Part shown: piece after piece, positions 1 through 9,730 of the stretch
How positions within the stretch are numbered: the stretch's first letter is position 1
Layout: every line of letters begins with the position of its first letter
NCBI GenBank assembly: GCA_965223115.1
Contig: OZ244982.1
Location: 744,001-808,000 of the forward strand
Length of the DNA: 64,000 bases
Reading direction: 5' to 3'
Source: CBDCUI01 sp965223115
GTDB lineage: Bacteria; Pseudomonadota; Gammaproteobacteria; UBA4575
The notes under the pieces: model-generated
The model's database searches: none
What the model saw: only the letters and a program-made list of their open reading frames with translations
What the model was told of the DNA's origin: nothing
Made by a program: the position numbers and the translations under genes

Positions 1-824
1 GGTGCAGCACTTTGTACAGCTGTACTTGTTGCACCTCGTGCAGTGCCACCACTGTCTGCAAAACGAATAAATATACGATTATTAGCAGGGTCGAATTGTA
101 TTCCACCAATCGCTTGTACAAACACGGCAAAAGATGCTGTACTTCCACCCGTATAGTTAAAAGTAACAGTAGGGCCGATTGCACTACTACAAGCTCCTAA
201 CATATTCGTTTGGCAAATATTAAGTGCAAGAGGTAAACCTTGCCCTCCATCATCTACACTTACTGTGATATCTCCTGTTGCGCCAACATTTGAAGACCCA
301 ACTGCAAATAATGTACTCATTCCTAGAGGTGATTGAAGATCAACCACAGTGGTTAATCCAACAATATCTGGCACAGGTGAATTATCAGCAGAAAGTAACA
401 GTGTATTGAGACCGAGAGTATTTGCTGCTGGACTCGTATTGATGCAAGTAAAATTTAAAAATACATTAGTTGGAACAAATGCAGCGGTAGGAGTAAAACT
501 AATAATAAAATTTTGGATGCCACCAGCGGGGATGTCTATAGGTGTATTTGGACTACCCGTTAAGCTATTCATTGCATCAGTAGTTTGATAACTAAACGTA
601 GATGTCAGGCTTGTGATTGGAGTAATGTTGCAACTTTGGGCAGTAATAGATCCTCCATTTACAATACTTGCAAACACAGTTGCAGTTTGTCCAACTTGTA
701 CAGATCGACTTACGGGTAGTATAGACGATGCGATGTTAGCTGATACATTTGTACTGACTAAGAAAGAACAAAAAGCAAGCAGTAGTAAAAGTATCTTTGC
801 ATGAGTATAGTGAAGTGGATTCAT
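1..824 (-). CDS. Secreted protein of unknown function, 5' part only
   Basis: Reading the minus strand from an ATG at 824 gives an open frame to the window edge (274 codons, no stop), so the gene continues to the left. It starts MNPLHYTHAKILLLLLAFCS and has a hydrophobic core and a likely signal-peptidase site after VSA near residue 29. The mature part is rich in Ser, Thr, Asn, Ala and Val with few charged residues, and has scattered cysteines and short beta-strand-like stretches. This resembles extracellular beta-sandwich proteins. An AGG-containing ribosome site lies just upstream. I do not recognise the family. Export is well supported; function is unknown. Confidence 0.75.
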   Translation of the reverse strand, partial: MNPLHYTHAKILLLLLAFCSFLVSTNVSANIASSILPVSRSVQVGQTATVFASIVNGGSITAQSCNITPITSLTSTFSYQTTDAMNSLTGSPNTPIDIPAGGIQNFIISFTPTAAFVPTNVFLNFTCINTSPAANTLGLNTLLLSADNSPVPDIVGLTTVVDLQSPLGMSTLFAVGSSNVGATGDITVSVDDGGQGLPLALNICQTNMLGACSSAIGPTVTFNYTGGSTASFAVFVQAIGGIQFDPANNRIFIRFADSGGTARGATSTAVQSAA

Positions 825-1225
825 GTTTAACCTGCATTTTTAATATAGTTATACAAATCATTTTAGTTCTGAGTAACTTAATCTATTTTTTGTTACTCGG
901 TCATAACTGAGTATATACTTTAGATTGTTGTATCAATGGAGAAGTTATTCAATAACAATTTTATTAATGTTATTGAATAGGTACTACTGATTCTTTATAA
1001 AGAGCTTATTTTTTACTAAGGTTAAACTATAAACTTTTAATATAAAATTATCGCTAGGGTTGGAATAAGTTAATCTAATGAAGAAACTTGTCATATAAAA
1101 TAATTTATTCATCAATCAACCAAATATCGGTATTTGTTGCGGCTCAATGCGATTGCAACTGTTAAAATTTTATGAATTATAGATAGTGCAAGTTCTGTGC
1201 AAACACTTTTTTAAGGCGGTTTGTA
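825..1225. other. Divergent intergenic region
   Basis: This AT-rich spacer of about 400 bases lies between two outward-facing genes for exported proteins and must hold both promoters. I see no convincing coding frame, RNA gene or strong hairpin in it. Confidence 0.5.
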
Positions 1226-1924
1226 ATGAAAGTGAAGACACTAATTACAATAGCTTTATCCTACTCGTTATTTGGGTTCAGTTCGGAGCCACATTCAAGT
1301 TATTTTTCATTTAATACTGATATCTTGCTTATTCAAGCAGAAGCAGAGGATATAAAAGCTCAATATAAACTTGCACATCATTATGAAGTTGGTATTGGTG
1401 TTAAGCAAAATAAATTCTTTGCAAAAAAATGGTATCGCACAGCAGCCTTGGCTGGTCATGTAGAAGCACAAGTTCGTTTGGGCATGATTTATAAAAAAGA
1501 TAAAAACTATGTAGAGGCTAAAGAGTGGTTTCAGCATGCTGCAAACCAAATGCATCCTGAAGGGATTATTAATTTGGCGAGCATGTATGAGAAAGGATTA
1601 GGTGTGTTGAGAAATCATAATAAGGCCAATAAATTATACTTGCAAGCAGCAGAATTAGGTGATGTTTATGCAATGTATAAACTTAGTCAGTTTTATGCCG
1701 ACAGTGAGCGTGAAGAGGACAATAAGTACCAACAATGTGTTTGGATATATCTAGCCAATAAATATTTATCACCAAATTATCCAGTAGAAAAATATAAGCA
1801 ACTAAAACAACATGTAAAGCTTGATACTCATCGATGTGAGAGCATCCTGTCTGAAGAACAAAATAGTAGTGCCAAGCACAAAGCAAATAATTGGCGCCCT
1901 AGAATAATCAGCTTTAGTTACTAA
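1226..1924 (+). CDS. Sel1-repeat (TPR-like) exported protein
   Basis: The 232-residue product starts with a signal-like segment (MKVKTLITIALSYSLFGF) followed by about four Sel1-like repeats between residues 38 and 160. These show the typical A-x-x-x-L-G-x-x-Y and A-x-x-W-x-x-A-A pattern (for example HYEVGIGVKQN, WYRTAALAGH, MYEKGLGVLRN). Sel1 repeats are alpha-helical scaffolds for protein contacts, often in the periplasm. A GGCGG-like ribosome site precedes the ATG. The tail after residue 160 is basic and lacks repeats. The partner is unknown, and the gene is flanked by long AT-rich spacers, so it is probably transcribed alone. Confidence 0.8.
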   Translation: MKVKTLITIALSYSLFGFSSEPHSSYFSFNTDILLIQAEAEDIKAQYKLAHHYEVGIGVKQNKFFAKKWYRTAALAGHVEAQVRLGMIYKKDKNYVEAKEWFQHAANQMHPEGIINLASMYEKGLGVLRNHNKANKLYLQAAELGDVYAMYKLSQFYADSEREEDNKYQQCVWIYLANKYLSPNYPVEKYKQLKQHVKLDTHRCESILSEEQNSSAKHKANNWRPRIISFSY

Positions 1925-2316
1925 AAAGTCGTTTTGCCTAAATAAGAACTAGCTTTAGATATATTAAGCTATAGTTTTTTGCGCATGAATTTGTGGTTCT
2001 GTAACTAAAAAGTGGTAAACGTAGTTAGAAAAAAACCTGAAATCCCAATCACAAATAATATAAATTCAGGAACGAGAAGTTTTTTTAAGTATATAAATAC
2101 TTTTGAATGCATAGTCATTTAACTTAAGCTTATATTAGTTATTAAGTACGGCTTTGTCTTTAATAACGATTAGGCAATATATGTGCTAAATGCTTATGCT
2201 ATAGTTTTCAATAAACTATCAGTGTGAAAGTTAGAAAAAGAAAAATACGATTAATTCAAGTGCATCCTTGCACCAAATTAAAACAAGTCAAGCTGGATAT
2301 TATAAAATTGTTATTA
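1925..2316. other. Intergenic region between convergent genes
   Basis: This is about 390 bases of AT-rich sequence between the 3' ends of the Sel1-repeat gene and the formate dehydrogenase alpha gene. No coding frame with a ribosome site, and no GC-rich terminator hairpin, is evident. Confidence 0.4.
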
Positions 2317-5082
2317 CTATTGCTGGGATTCTACGCGTTCGACTTTTAATGCACAAAATTTGAATTCAGGAATTTTTCCAAATGGATCAAGGGCTTCATT
2401 GGTTAATAAATTGGCAGCAGCTTCACGGTAGCAGAAGGGCATAAATACTTGACCATCATTTAAGGCGTTGTCAGCGCGTGCAAAACATTCAATATTACCG
2501 CGGCGAGAACTTAATCTTATTTTATCCCCCGCTTCAGCTCCGATGTTTTGTAAATCATCTGGATGCATGCTTGCTACAGGCACTGGTTCTATTGCATCAA
2601 GTATAGTGGCGCGTCTTGTCATCGCTCCAGTATGCCAATGTTCTAATTGACGCCCTGTGATAAGCACATAGGGATATTCTTCGTTAGGTAATTCGTCTGC
2701 GTTTGTAAATTTTGCCGGGACAAACTTACCTAATCCATTTTCAGTAGGAAAATTTTCTACAAATATGATGCTTTCCCCAGGGTCACCTTCATTTTCACAA
2801 GGATAAGTGACGGAATCCTCCTGTTCTAAGCGTTCCCATGATAAGCCTTTAATACTATCCATACCTTGCTGCATTTCTTTGTACACATCTGATGGATAGT
2901 GATATTTCCAATGCGACAATCCCATACGTTTTGCAATTTCTTGAACAATCCATAAATCTTGTTTGGCTTTACCAGGCGGCATTATGGCTTGACGACCTAA
3001 CTGCACTCGACGGTCTGTGTTTGTAAATGTGCCGGTTTTTTCTGGAAATGCAGAGGCAGGTAAAAGTACATCAGCAAACCATGCGGTTTCTGTCATAAAA
3101 ATTTCTTGGACGACTAAGTGTTTAAGAGAGGCTAAGGCTTTACGCGCATGATTTAAATTAGGATCAGACATAGCAGGATTCTCACCCATGATATACATAC
3201 CGTGTAAATCACCATCGGTAACGGCATGCATGATTTCAACAACGGTGAGTCCTGGTTTGTTATCTAATGTTGTATCCCATAGCTTTTCAAAACGGGTATG
3301 TGCATCTGGGTTATCTACCCGTTGGTAATCAGGGAAGACCATAGGAATGAGCCCTACATCTGATGCACCCTGAACATTATTTTGCCCTCGTAATGGGTGT
3401 AAACCTGTACCCGGACGGCTAATCTGCCCTGTCATCATTGATAAGGCAATTAAGCAACGTGCATTGTCAGTACCGTGAATATGTTGTGAGACACCCATGC
3501 CCCAAAAAATAATAGAGGCCTTTGAGCTGGCATAAACCCTTGCTACTTCATTTAATGTATCTGCAGGAATGCCACAAATTTTTTCCATTTGCTCCGGAGA
3601 ATAATCTTGCAAGTGCTTTGCTAAATTAATAAAGCCTTCCGTTCGGGTTTTAATAAATTCTTTATCGACTAAATCCTGTTTAATGATGGAATGCATTATT
3701 GCGTTTAACATGGCGACATCGGTATCTGGTTTAAACTGCAAAAAATATTTTGCATGTCGCGCCATTTCTGTACGCCTTGGGTCCATCACAATAAGAGTTT
3801 TGCCATTACGTACTGCATTTTTCATAAATGTTGCTGCGACAGGATGATTTTCTGTGGTATTAGAACCAATCACTAAAATTACTTCAGCTTCATCGACATC
3901 TTCAACTTGATTAGAAACGGCTCCTGAACCTATACCTTCTAATAAAGCCACTACAGAGGAGGCGTGACATAAACGTGTGCAGTGATCTACATTATTCGTT
4001 CTGAAACCTGTACGGACTAACTTTTGGAATAAATAAGCTTCTTCATTTGAGCCTTTTGCAGACCCAAATCCAGCTAAGGCATTTGGGCCGAGCTCATCTC
4101 TAATGTCGACTAAGCCTTTGGCAGCAAAGTCAAGTGCTTCATCCCAGCTTGCTTCACGAAAATGGTCTGAAATATTTTCATATTTTAATTCTTGTATATT
4201 TGTTGTTTTAGGTACACCTTCTTTGCGAATAAGGGGCTTGGTGAGGCGTACTTTATTATGAATATAATCAAAACCGTAACGTCCTTTAACGCATAAACGA
4301 CTTTTATTGGCCGGTCCATCACGTCCTTCGACGTATATAATTTTTTCGTCTTTAATATTGTAGGTTAGTAGGCAACCAACACCACAATATGGGCAAGTCG
4401 AGTTAACTTTGCGATCTGGTTTTAGTAGTCCTACCTCGTTACTAGGCATAAGTGCACCGGTAGGGCAGGCTTGTACACATTCACCACAAGCAACACATGA
4501 ACTATCGCCCATTGGGTCATCTAAATCGAACACGATTTGAGAATGCGAGCCACGCCAAGCGTAACCTATTACATCGTTATTTTGTTCTTCACGACAAGCG
4601 CGTAAACAGCGTGTACATTGAATACAGGCGTCTAAGTTAACAGCTATGGCAGGATGGGATATGTCATTCTGAGGTTGGTGTCGACATTCAAAACGAGGTA
4701 AGACAACGTCCAGCTTTTGCGACCATTGATCGAGCTCATTATTTAACGTGTATTCACGCTCCACCATATCGGATTGTAATAATTCCAGCACTAATTTTTG
4801 CGAGTGTAGCGCACGCTCATTACTGGTGTTTACGACCATGCCTTCAGTGGGGGTGCGTATGCAGGAAGGTTGTAAAACTTTTTCCCCTTCTATCTCGACC
4901 ATACATGCGCGGCAATTACCATCTGCCCGCAAGCCTGGTTTGTAACATAAATGCGGAATTTCGATATTGTTTCTTTTAGCAGCCTCAAGTATGGATTCAT
5001 ATGGTGAGGCTTTAATTGTTTTATCGTTAAGTACAAACTCAATAGTTTGCTCTTCTTTTAAATAATCCGGATTCGCAGCCAT
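2317..5082 (-). CDS. fdhA: NAD-dependent formate dehydrogenase, alpha (catalytic) subunit
   Basis: The 921-residue Mo/W-bis-MGD enzyme oxidises formate to CO2. Domains in order: an N-terminal [2Fe-2S] ferredoxin domain (Cys46, 57, 60 and about 74); a His-Cys plus two-[4Fe-4S] segment (about 145-210, with CIQCTRC and CVACGECVQACP); a further [4Fe-4S] site (CPYCGVGC, about 230); then the molybdopterin domain. The predicted metal-ligating residue is Cys372 in RLCHASS, so this is a cysteine rather than a selenocysteine enzyme. The C-terminal third is the dinucleotide-binding domain. The beta subunit gene lies 5 bases upstream in the same operon. This layout matches the two-subunit FDH1 of methylotrophs. 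Choice of W or Mo cannot be read from the sequence. Confidence 0.95.
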   Translation of the reverse strand: MAANPDYLKEEQTIEFVLNDKTIKASPYESILEAAKRNNIEIPHLCYKPGLRADGNCRACMVEIEGEKVLQPSCIRTPTEGMVVNTSNERALHSQKLVLELLQSDMVEREYTLNNELDQWSQKLDVVLPRFECRHQPQNDISHPAIAVNLDACIQCTRCLRACREEQNNDVIGYAWRGSHSQIVFDLDDPMGDSSCVACGECVQACPTGALMPSNEVGLLKPDRKVNSTCPYCGVGCLLTYNIKDEKIIYVEGRDGPANKSRLCVKGRYGFDYIHNKVRLTKPLIRKEGVPKTTNIQELKYENISDHFREASWDEALDFAAKGLVDIRDELGPNALAGFGSAKGSNEEAYLFQKLVRTGFRTNNVDHCTRLCHASSVVALLEGIGSGAVSNQVEDVDEAEVILVIGSNTTENHPVAATFMKNAVRNGKTLIVMDPRRTEMARHAKYFLQFKPDTDVAMLNAIMHSIIKQDLVDKEFIKTRTEGFINLAKHLQDYSPEQMEKICGIPADTLNEVARVYASSKASIIFWGMGVSQHIHGTDNARCLIALSMMTGQISRPGTGLHPLRGQNNVQGASDVGLIPMVFPDYQRVDNPDAHTRFEKLWDTTLDNKPGLTVVEIMHAVTDGDLHGMYIMGENPAMSDPNLNHARKALASLKHLVVQEIFMTETAWFADVLLPASAFPEKTGTFTNTDRRVQLGRQAIMPPGKAKQDLWIVQEIAKRMGLSHWKYHYPSDVYKEMQQGMDSIKGLSWERLEQEDSVTYPCENEGDPGESIIFVENFPTENGLGKFVPAKFTNADELPNEEYPYVLITGRQLEHWHTGAMTRRATILDAIEPVPVASMHPDDLQNIGAEAGDKIRLSSRRGNIECFARADNALNDGQVFMPFCYREAAANLLTNEALDPFGKIPEFKFCALKVERVESQQ

Positions 5083-5087
5083 GCTAA

Positions 5088-6776
5088 TTAATTTGTTTTG
5101 TTGTTAAGTTCGTCTGGGAAATACTTAATTACACTTTCCATAGGGTTGGGTGCCGCCTGGCCTAAGCCACAAATGGAAGCGTCACGCATTACTATAGATA
5201 AATCTTGTAATAAAGGAATATCCCAAGTTTCTTTTTCCATTAAGCCGGCTGCCTTAGCTGTACCGACACGACAGGGTGTACATTGTCCGCAGGATTCATG
5301 TTCGAAAAACCGCATAGCATTGGTTGCAGTAAGACGTGCGCTATCTTTATCTGATAAGACAATAATTGCAGCAGAGCCAATGAAGCAGCCATGTTCTTCT
5401 AGTGTTCCGAAATCTAATGGTAGGTCACCCATCGATGCAGGCAAGATTCCTCCAGATGCTCCACCTGGGAAATAGCCATAAAATGTATGGCCTTCGAGCA
5501 TGCCACCACAGTGTTCTTCTATCAGCTCATTCATACTAATGCCAGCATCTGTGACATACACCCCAGGTTTTTTTATGCGGCCACTTACTGAATAAGAGCG
5601 CATGCCTTTACGACCATTTCTTCCTTGTGAGCTAAACCACTCTGCACCTTTTTCTAAAATGTCTCGAATCCAAAACAATGTTTCTAAATTATGTTCAAGC
5701 GTGGGTCGTCCAAATAGCCCCACTTGTGCTACATAGGGGGGGCGTAAACGTGGCATGCCACGCTTACCTTCAATGGATTCAATCATGGCGGATTCTTCAC
5801 CACATATATAAGCACCAGCACCACGTCTTAATTCGATGTGAGGCAAATGACAGGGAGGTTCTTTTTTCAACTGATCTAATTCATGTTGTAGTATTTCACG
5901 ACAACCCGCATATTCGTCTCGTAAATAAATATAGATTTCGTCTATTTCTACAGCATGCGCTGCTATCAATGCACCTTCTAAAAAGCGATGTGGATCTCGT
6001 TCTAAAAAATAACGATCTTTAAATGTTCCAGGTTCACCTTCGTCAATATTAACAGCTAATAATCGTGGTCCTGGTTGCTGGCGTACGAGTTCCCATTTAG
6101 TGCCGGCAGGAAAGCCTGCTCCACCTAAACCTCGCAGGTTTGAGTCTTTTAAAATTTCTATAATTTTTTCTGAGGCATTTGTGCTGTCGATATAACGCTT
6201 CACTAATTGATATCCACCACTATTTACATATCTGTTATAAGTGATGTAGTCAGAAATTGGCGGGTCAATTTTATTAATTTCTACAGCATTATTAACGGTT
6301 TCTAAAGTTGCTTGCTCTATAGGATTCTTTCCAACCACTGCGACAGGCGCTTGTGCACAACGGCCAACACATGGCACATGTTGTATGCGAATTTTTGTAT
6401 TATGAAAGTTTTGCAATTCTTTGTATAAAGTTTCTGCGCCAAACATTTCGCAAGTCACAGAGTCACAAACTCGCACAGTTAGAGTTGGGGGTGGCGTTTC
6501 ATTATCTTTGACCACATCAAAGTGATGATAAAATGTTGCTACTTCGTAAATTTCAGCAGGAGCCAATTTAAGCTCATAAGCGAGTGCAACAATATGCTTT
6601 GATGAAATAAGATGATATTTATCTTGTATTAGATGCAGATATTCTATTAAAAGATCTTTGCGTAGAGGAAAAGAGTTAATAATAGATTGAACCTGCTCTA
6701 ATGCAGTAGCATCGACTTGATGGCCACGTTGTTGGCCGCGCCGCTTTTTCCTTTGCGATTTAACTCCTGTATTCAT
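5088..6776 (-). CDS. fdhB: NAD-dependent formate dehydrogenase, fused gamma-beta subunit (NuoE-NuoF type)
   Basis: The 562-residue diaphorase subunit passes electrons from the alpha subunit to NAD. Residues about 20-165 form a NuoE-like thioredoxin-fold [2Fe-2S] domain (Cys pairs in VCDSVTCEMFG and VPCVGRCAQAP). The rest is NuoF-like: the GRGLGGAGFPAGTKWE FMN/NADH motif near 215, GAGAYICGEES, and the [4Fe-4S] motif ESCGQCTPCRVGT near 480. The fusion matches FDH1 beta of methylotrophs, whereas other FDHs split these into two genes. It is first in the operon, and its promoter must lie in the short divergent gap shared with the downstream-facing dehydratase gene. Confidence 0.95.
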   Translation of the reverse strand: MNTGVKSQRKKRRGQQRGHQVDATALEQVQSIINSFPLRKDLLIEYLHLIQDKYHLISSKHIVALAYELKLAPAEIYEVATFYHHFDVVKDNETPPPTLTVRVCDSVTCEMFGAETLYKELQNFHNTKIRIQHVPCVGRCAQAPVAVVGKNPIEQATLETVNNAVEINKIDPPISDYITYNRYVNSGGYQLVKRYIDSTNASEKIIEILKDSNLRGLGGAGFPAGTKWELVRQQPGPRLLAVNIDEGEPGTFKDRYFLERDPHRFLEGALIAAHAVEIDEIYIYLRDEYAGCREILQHELDQLKKEPPCHLPHIELRRGAGAYICGEESAMIESIEGKRGMPRLRPPYVAQVGLFGRPTLEHNLETLFWIRDILEKGAEWFSSQGRNGRKGMRSYSVSGRIKKPGVYVTDAGISMNELIEEHCGGMLEGHTFYGYFPGGASGGILPASMGDLPLDFGTLEEHGCFIGSAAIIVLSDKDSARLTATNAMRFFEHESCGQCTPCRVGTAKAAGLMEKETWDIPLLQDLSIVMRDASICGLGQAAPNPMESVIKYFPDELNNKTN

Positions 6777-6879
6777 ATTTTTACGTATAACCCAAGTATA
6801 TTTATAAACTCTATATTAATAGGTAGTTTAAGATAATGGTTGATATAATTTAGCTAACCATATCTTGGAGAATGTGATC

Positions 6880-7266
6880 ATGTCAAAATGGCGAGATATT
6901 AAGCCGGAGCAGACTTATACAGAAGAACAAATAAAAGAGCGCTTGGCTGAAGATTTACCCACTTGGTACTATGAGAATGGTTGGATTCGCCGTAAGTTTA
7001 AAACTCATAGTTGGAAGGGCACATTGATGGTAGTCAATACCATTGGGCATTTATCTGAAGCGGCATTTCACCATCCTGATTTAACGGTTTCTTATGCCTT
7101 TGTGATTTGTAAATTAATGAACCATGCTGCTAAGGGTGTCACTAACAAAGACTTTGAGTTAGCTAAGAAAATTGAAGAAGTGGTGATGTGGCAACCGGGT
7201 AATGAGGAAGGTGACTTAGAAGGGACTCCAAATGACCCTCGTTTTGCCTATCTGCAGTATAAATAG
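6880..7266 (+). CDS. phhB: 4a-hydroxytetrahydrobiopterin (pterin carbinolamine) dehydratase-like protein
   Basis: The 128-residue protein carries the family signature HHPDLTVSYAFVICKL followed by NHAAKGVT and a D-x-x-LA-KI segment. The usual catalytic His positions are visible (the HHPD pair and the His in MNHAAKG). I chose the ATG at 6880 over a TTG 15 bases upstream because TTGGAG sits 9 bases before it. No pterin-dependent hydroxylase is seen nearby. Similar genes have been noted in H4MPT gene islands of methylotrophs, so a role in methanopterin chemistry is plausible but inferred. It is transcribed divergently from the FDH operon. Confidence 0.85.
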   Translation: MSKWRDIKPEQTYTEEQIKERLAEDLPTWYYENGWIRRKFKTHSWKGTLMVVNTIGHLSEAAFHHPDLTVSYAFVICKLMNHAAKGVTNKDFELAKKIEEVVMWQPGNEEGDLEGTPNDPRFAYLQYK

Positions 7267-7300
7267 ATAATTCTTTATAAATTGTAGTGTTCTAGCTACG

Positions 7301-7864
7301 CTAAGTTTTTTTATCAGAAAGTAGGTTTAATATGACATCTGTGATTGCCTGTGGTGGTAAACCATAAGGCATGATCTTTACTACTTTGCCTTGGGTATCA
7401 ATAATATAAAGGTTTGAACTGTGGTCCACGGAATAGGCGTTGTTAGTCACATCGCCTTCATAGGAATAAAAGCCGTGATACTGTTTGACTACTTTATCTA
7501 TTTCTTCAGATGTTCCCGTTAAGCCAATGAAATTATTGCTAAAATATTTAAGATATTCTTTTAATATATCAGGTGTATCACGCTTAGGGTCTACCGTAAT
7601 TAATAAAGGTTGAACGAGATCGGCCTGTTTATTCAACTGACTGAGCACAGTTTGTACGGTACTTAATGTATTCGGACATATATCAGGGCAATGGGTAAAG
7701 CCAAAAAATATTAGTACAATTTTGCCTTTTGAGTCTGCTAATGAATATGACTCATTTAAGTGGCTGGTAAGTATAAAATTACCTCCGATTTCTTCATCCT
7801 TGGCAAATGAGCAATTGGTCAATAAGACAATACAAATCAATAACTTTAGAAAATGTCTGGGCAT
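7301..7864 (-). CDS. SCO1/SenC-family copper chaperone, lipoprotein
   Basis: The 187-residue protein has a lipobox (LLTNC, Cys18), so it is probably membrane-anchored in the periplasm. It has a thioredoxin-like fold with the standard SCO copper motif CPDIC (Cys59, Cys63) and the matching His in the YSVDHSSN segment near residue 147. SCO proteins deliver copper to, or reduce, copper sites such as CuA. It faces away from mtoX and is separated from it by about 390 bases. It may serve cytochrome oxidase or the copper-dependent methanethiol oxidase next door. A second, atypical SCO protein lies at 9731. Confidence 0.9.
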   Translation of the reverse strand: MPRHFLKLLICIVLLTNCSFAKDEEIGGNFILTSHLNESYSLADSKGKIVLIFFGFTHCPDICPNTLSTVQTVLSQLNKQADLVQPLLITVDPKRDTPDILKEYLKYFSNNFIGLTGTSEEIDKVVKQYHGFYSYEGDVTNNAYSVDHSSNLYIIDTQGKVVKIMPYGLPPQAITDVILNLLSDKKT

Positions 7865-8256
7865 GTAAATATTTATCTTTGCTAAATAACGATTTAATTA
7901 TTGTGAGTAATATTTAGAGGTACAGAAGACTTAACAGTTCCAAGTATATACCCATTAAAATTTATAATTTATTAAGGATTACAAATACTTAATGGTTAAA
8001 ATTTAATTATCGTTTTATTGATCTATCCATCTAGTATTTGTCTAAATAGTTAAATAGTGTATTGATTTTTCAGGTAATTAGAGCAAGATTATATATCTTT
8101 GAATGCTCTTATATATGCGGCATAATGTCGCAATCGAATTTTAACTGACTTGGATCATTATTATTCTAGGTGTGAAGGCCTAGTATGGTTTGGGTTTTTT
8201 AGAAGAATTTTTAATCCTAGGTTTTACTAAATCTAACAGATATGGAGTCATATAAT
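7865..8256. other. mtoX upstream region
   Basis: This divergent spacer between the SCO gene and mtoX is very AT-rich. It holds an interrupted inverted repeat (8080-8109), and a CTAGG/CCTAG inverted pair at 8166-8170 and 8179-8183 with a further CCTAGG at 8216-8221. Part of it is probably a 5' leader of mtoX. No reading frame here looks real. Confidence 0.4.
8080..8109. promoter_or_regulatory. Inverted repeat upstream of mtoX
   Basis: AGAGCA at 8080-8085 is mirrored by TGCTCT at 8104-8109, with a nested AGAT/ATCT pair between them. It lies about 150-180 bases before the mtoX start. It could be an operator or a transcript hairpin; no regulator is identified. Confidence 0.3.
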
Positions 8257-9636
8257 ATGAAGAAGATGGCAGTATCAACCAAGTGGATGCAAAGCATGGT
8301 CGCTTTTGCTGGTGTTGTATTTGCTTGCGTTGTAGGTTTTCAATCTACCGCGATGGCGGATGAGACATGTATGTCACCTTACATGGCAAAAATTGTCGGT
8401 CAGGAAGATTATGTATATGTCTGGACATTAGGGGTTGAGGGCATGGGCGATGAGCAAGACAAGCTCGTCACTGTTTCCGTGAACCCAGATGCAAAGACCT
8501 ATGGCAAAGTAGTGAATGTGCTTTCTGTAGGGGGCCGTAATGAGGCTCATCATTCAGGCTTGACGGATGATCGTCGATATTTATTTGCAGGTGGTTTAGA
8601 TAGCAACAAGATTTTCATTTTTGATGTGCATACCGATCCTGCCAAACCTAAATTACATAAAGTGATCACCGACTTTGTTGAAAAGACCGGTGGTATGGTT
8701 GGACCACATACCATGTATGCTCTACCAGGCCGTATTATGATTAGTGCTTTATCTAACAATGTAGACCATGGTGGTCGTACAGGGTTAGCAGAGTACACTA
8801 ATGAGGGTGACTTTGTAGCCGCCCATTGGAATCCCACTGATGAAGATCTTCGTGGCGCAGAGAAAGACGGTAAATTCGCTGATGGTTATGGCTATGATAT
8901 ACGTGCTTTACCACGTCGTAATATAATGATCACTTCTTCATTCACAGGTTGGTCAAATTACATGATGGACTTTGGTCAAATGCTTCAAGACGAAGAAGCG
9001 ATGAAGCGTTTTGGCAACACGGTTGTAGTATGGGATTTACATACACGTAAACCAAAGAAAGTTTTTGATGTACCTGGTGCGCCCTTAGAAATTCGTTGTG
9101 CGTGGGGTGCAAATAATAACTGGTGCATAACAAGTACAGCATTAACTTCAAAACTTTTTTTAATCTATGAAGATGATGCAGGTGAATGGCAATCAAAAGC
9201 CGTTGCAGATATTGGTGATCCTTCTAAAGTGCCATTGCCAGTAGATATTTCCATTACTGCAGATGACAAAGGTCTTTGGGTGCAAACCTTTATGGATGGT
9301 AAGACACGTTTCTTTGACATTTCAGATCCCTTTGCTCCTAAGCAAACTTATGAACATGTTGTTGGTAAGCAAGTCAATATGGTTTCACAAAGCTGGGATG
9401 GTAAACGCAACTATTACACAACATCTCTACTGGGTAACTGGGATAAGACTGGTGACTCAGATGAGCAGTTTATGAAACTGTATACTTGGAATGGCAAAAA
9501 ACTAAATCTTGAGTTTGAGATTGATTTTTACGAGCTAAAACTAGGTCGTGCACATCAAATGCGTTTTGGTGCTTATTCACTATATTCGCAAAATCCGAAC
9601 TCCAAGGATACTATGTTGTCTCAAGTAGAAGAGTAG
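8257..9636 (+). CDS. mtoX: Methanethiol oxidase, SBP56 family
   Basis: The 459-residue periplasmic enzyme is predicted to oxidise methanethiol to formaldehyde, H2S and H2O2. GGAG at 8244-8247 supports the ATG at 8257 over one 15 bases upstream. The signal peptide ends at AMA before DETCMSP. The rest has the repeated beta-propeller pattern of selenium-binding-protein-56 proteins, with His-rich conserved stretches (EAHHSGLTDD, GPHTMYALPG, NNVDHGGR, RAHQMRFG) likely to bind copper. The SCO and MauG genes immediately downstream are the same partners described for bacterial mtoX loci such as that of Hyphomicrobium. This context makes MTO more likely than another SBP56 role. Confidence 0.9.
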   Translation: MKKMAVSTKWMQSMVAFAGVVFACVVGFQSTAMADETCMSPYMAKIVGQEDYVYVWTLGVEGMGDEQDKLVTVSVNPDAKTYGKVVNVLSVGGRNEAHHSGLTDDRRYLFAGGLDSNKIFIFDVHTDPAKPKLHKVITDFVEKTGGMVGPHTMYALPGRIMISALSNNVDHGGRTGLAEYTNEGDFVAAHWNPTDEDLRGAEKDGKFADGYGYDIRALPRRNIMITSSFTGWSNYMMDFGQMLQDEEAMKRFGNTVVVWDLHTRKPKKVFDVPGAPLEIRCAWGANNNWCITSTALTSKLFLIYEDDAGEWQSKAVADIGDPSKVPLPVDISITADDKGLWVQTFMDGKTRFFDISDPFAPKQTYEHVVGKQVNMVSQSWDGKRNYYTTSLLGNWDKTGDSDEQFMKLYTWNGKKLNLEFEIDFYELKLGRAHQMRFGAYSLYSQNPNSKDTMLSQVEE

Positions 9637-9686
9637 GTGGCTTCTGGTATAGAGATGTAATACAGTAAGTCAACATAGCTGTGATA

Positions 9687-9711
9687 CAAGGCCGCCCTCG
9701 AGGCGGCCTTG
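9687..9711 (+). terminator. Strong hairpin between mtoX and sco
   Basis: A perfect 10-bp GC-rich stem (CAAGGCCGCC with its complement GGCGGCCTTG) closes a 5-base loop and is followed by TTGTTTCT. It lies about 50 bases after the mtoX stop and 20 before the next start. The weak T-run suggests partial termination or an mRNA-stabilising 3' end that lowers expression of the downstream genes. Confidence 0.75.
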
Positions 9712-9730
9712 TTGTTTCTAGACGATTTTC

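Noticed and set aside
6865..6879. Longer N-terminus of the dehydratase from TTG at 6865
   Set aside because: The TTGGAG there is the ribosome site for the ATG at 6880.
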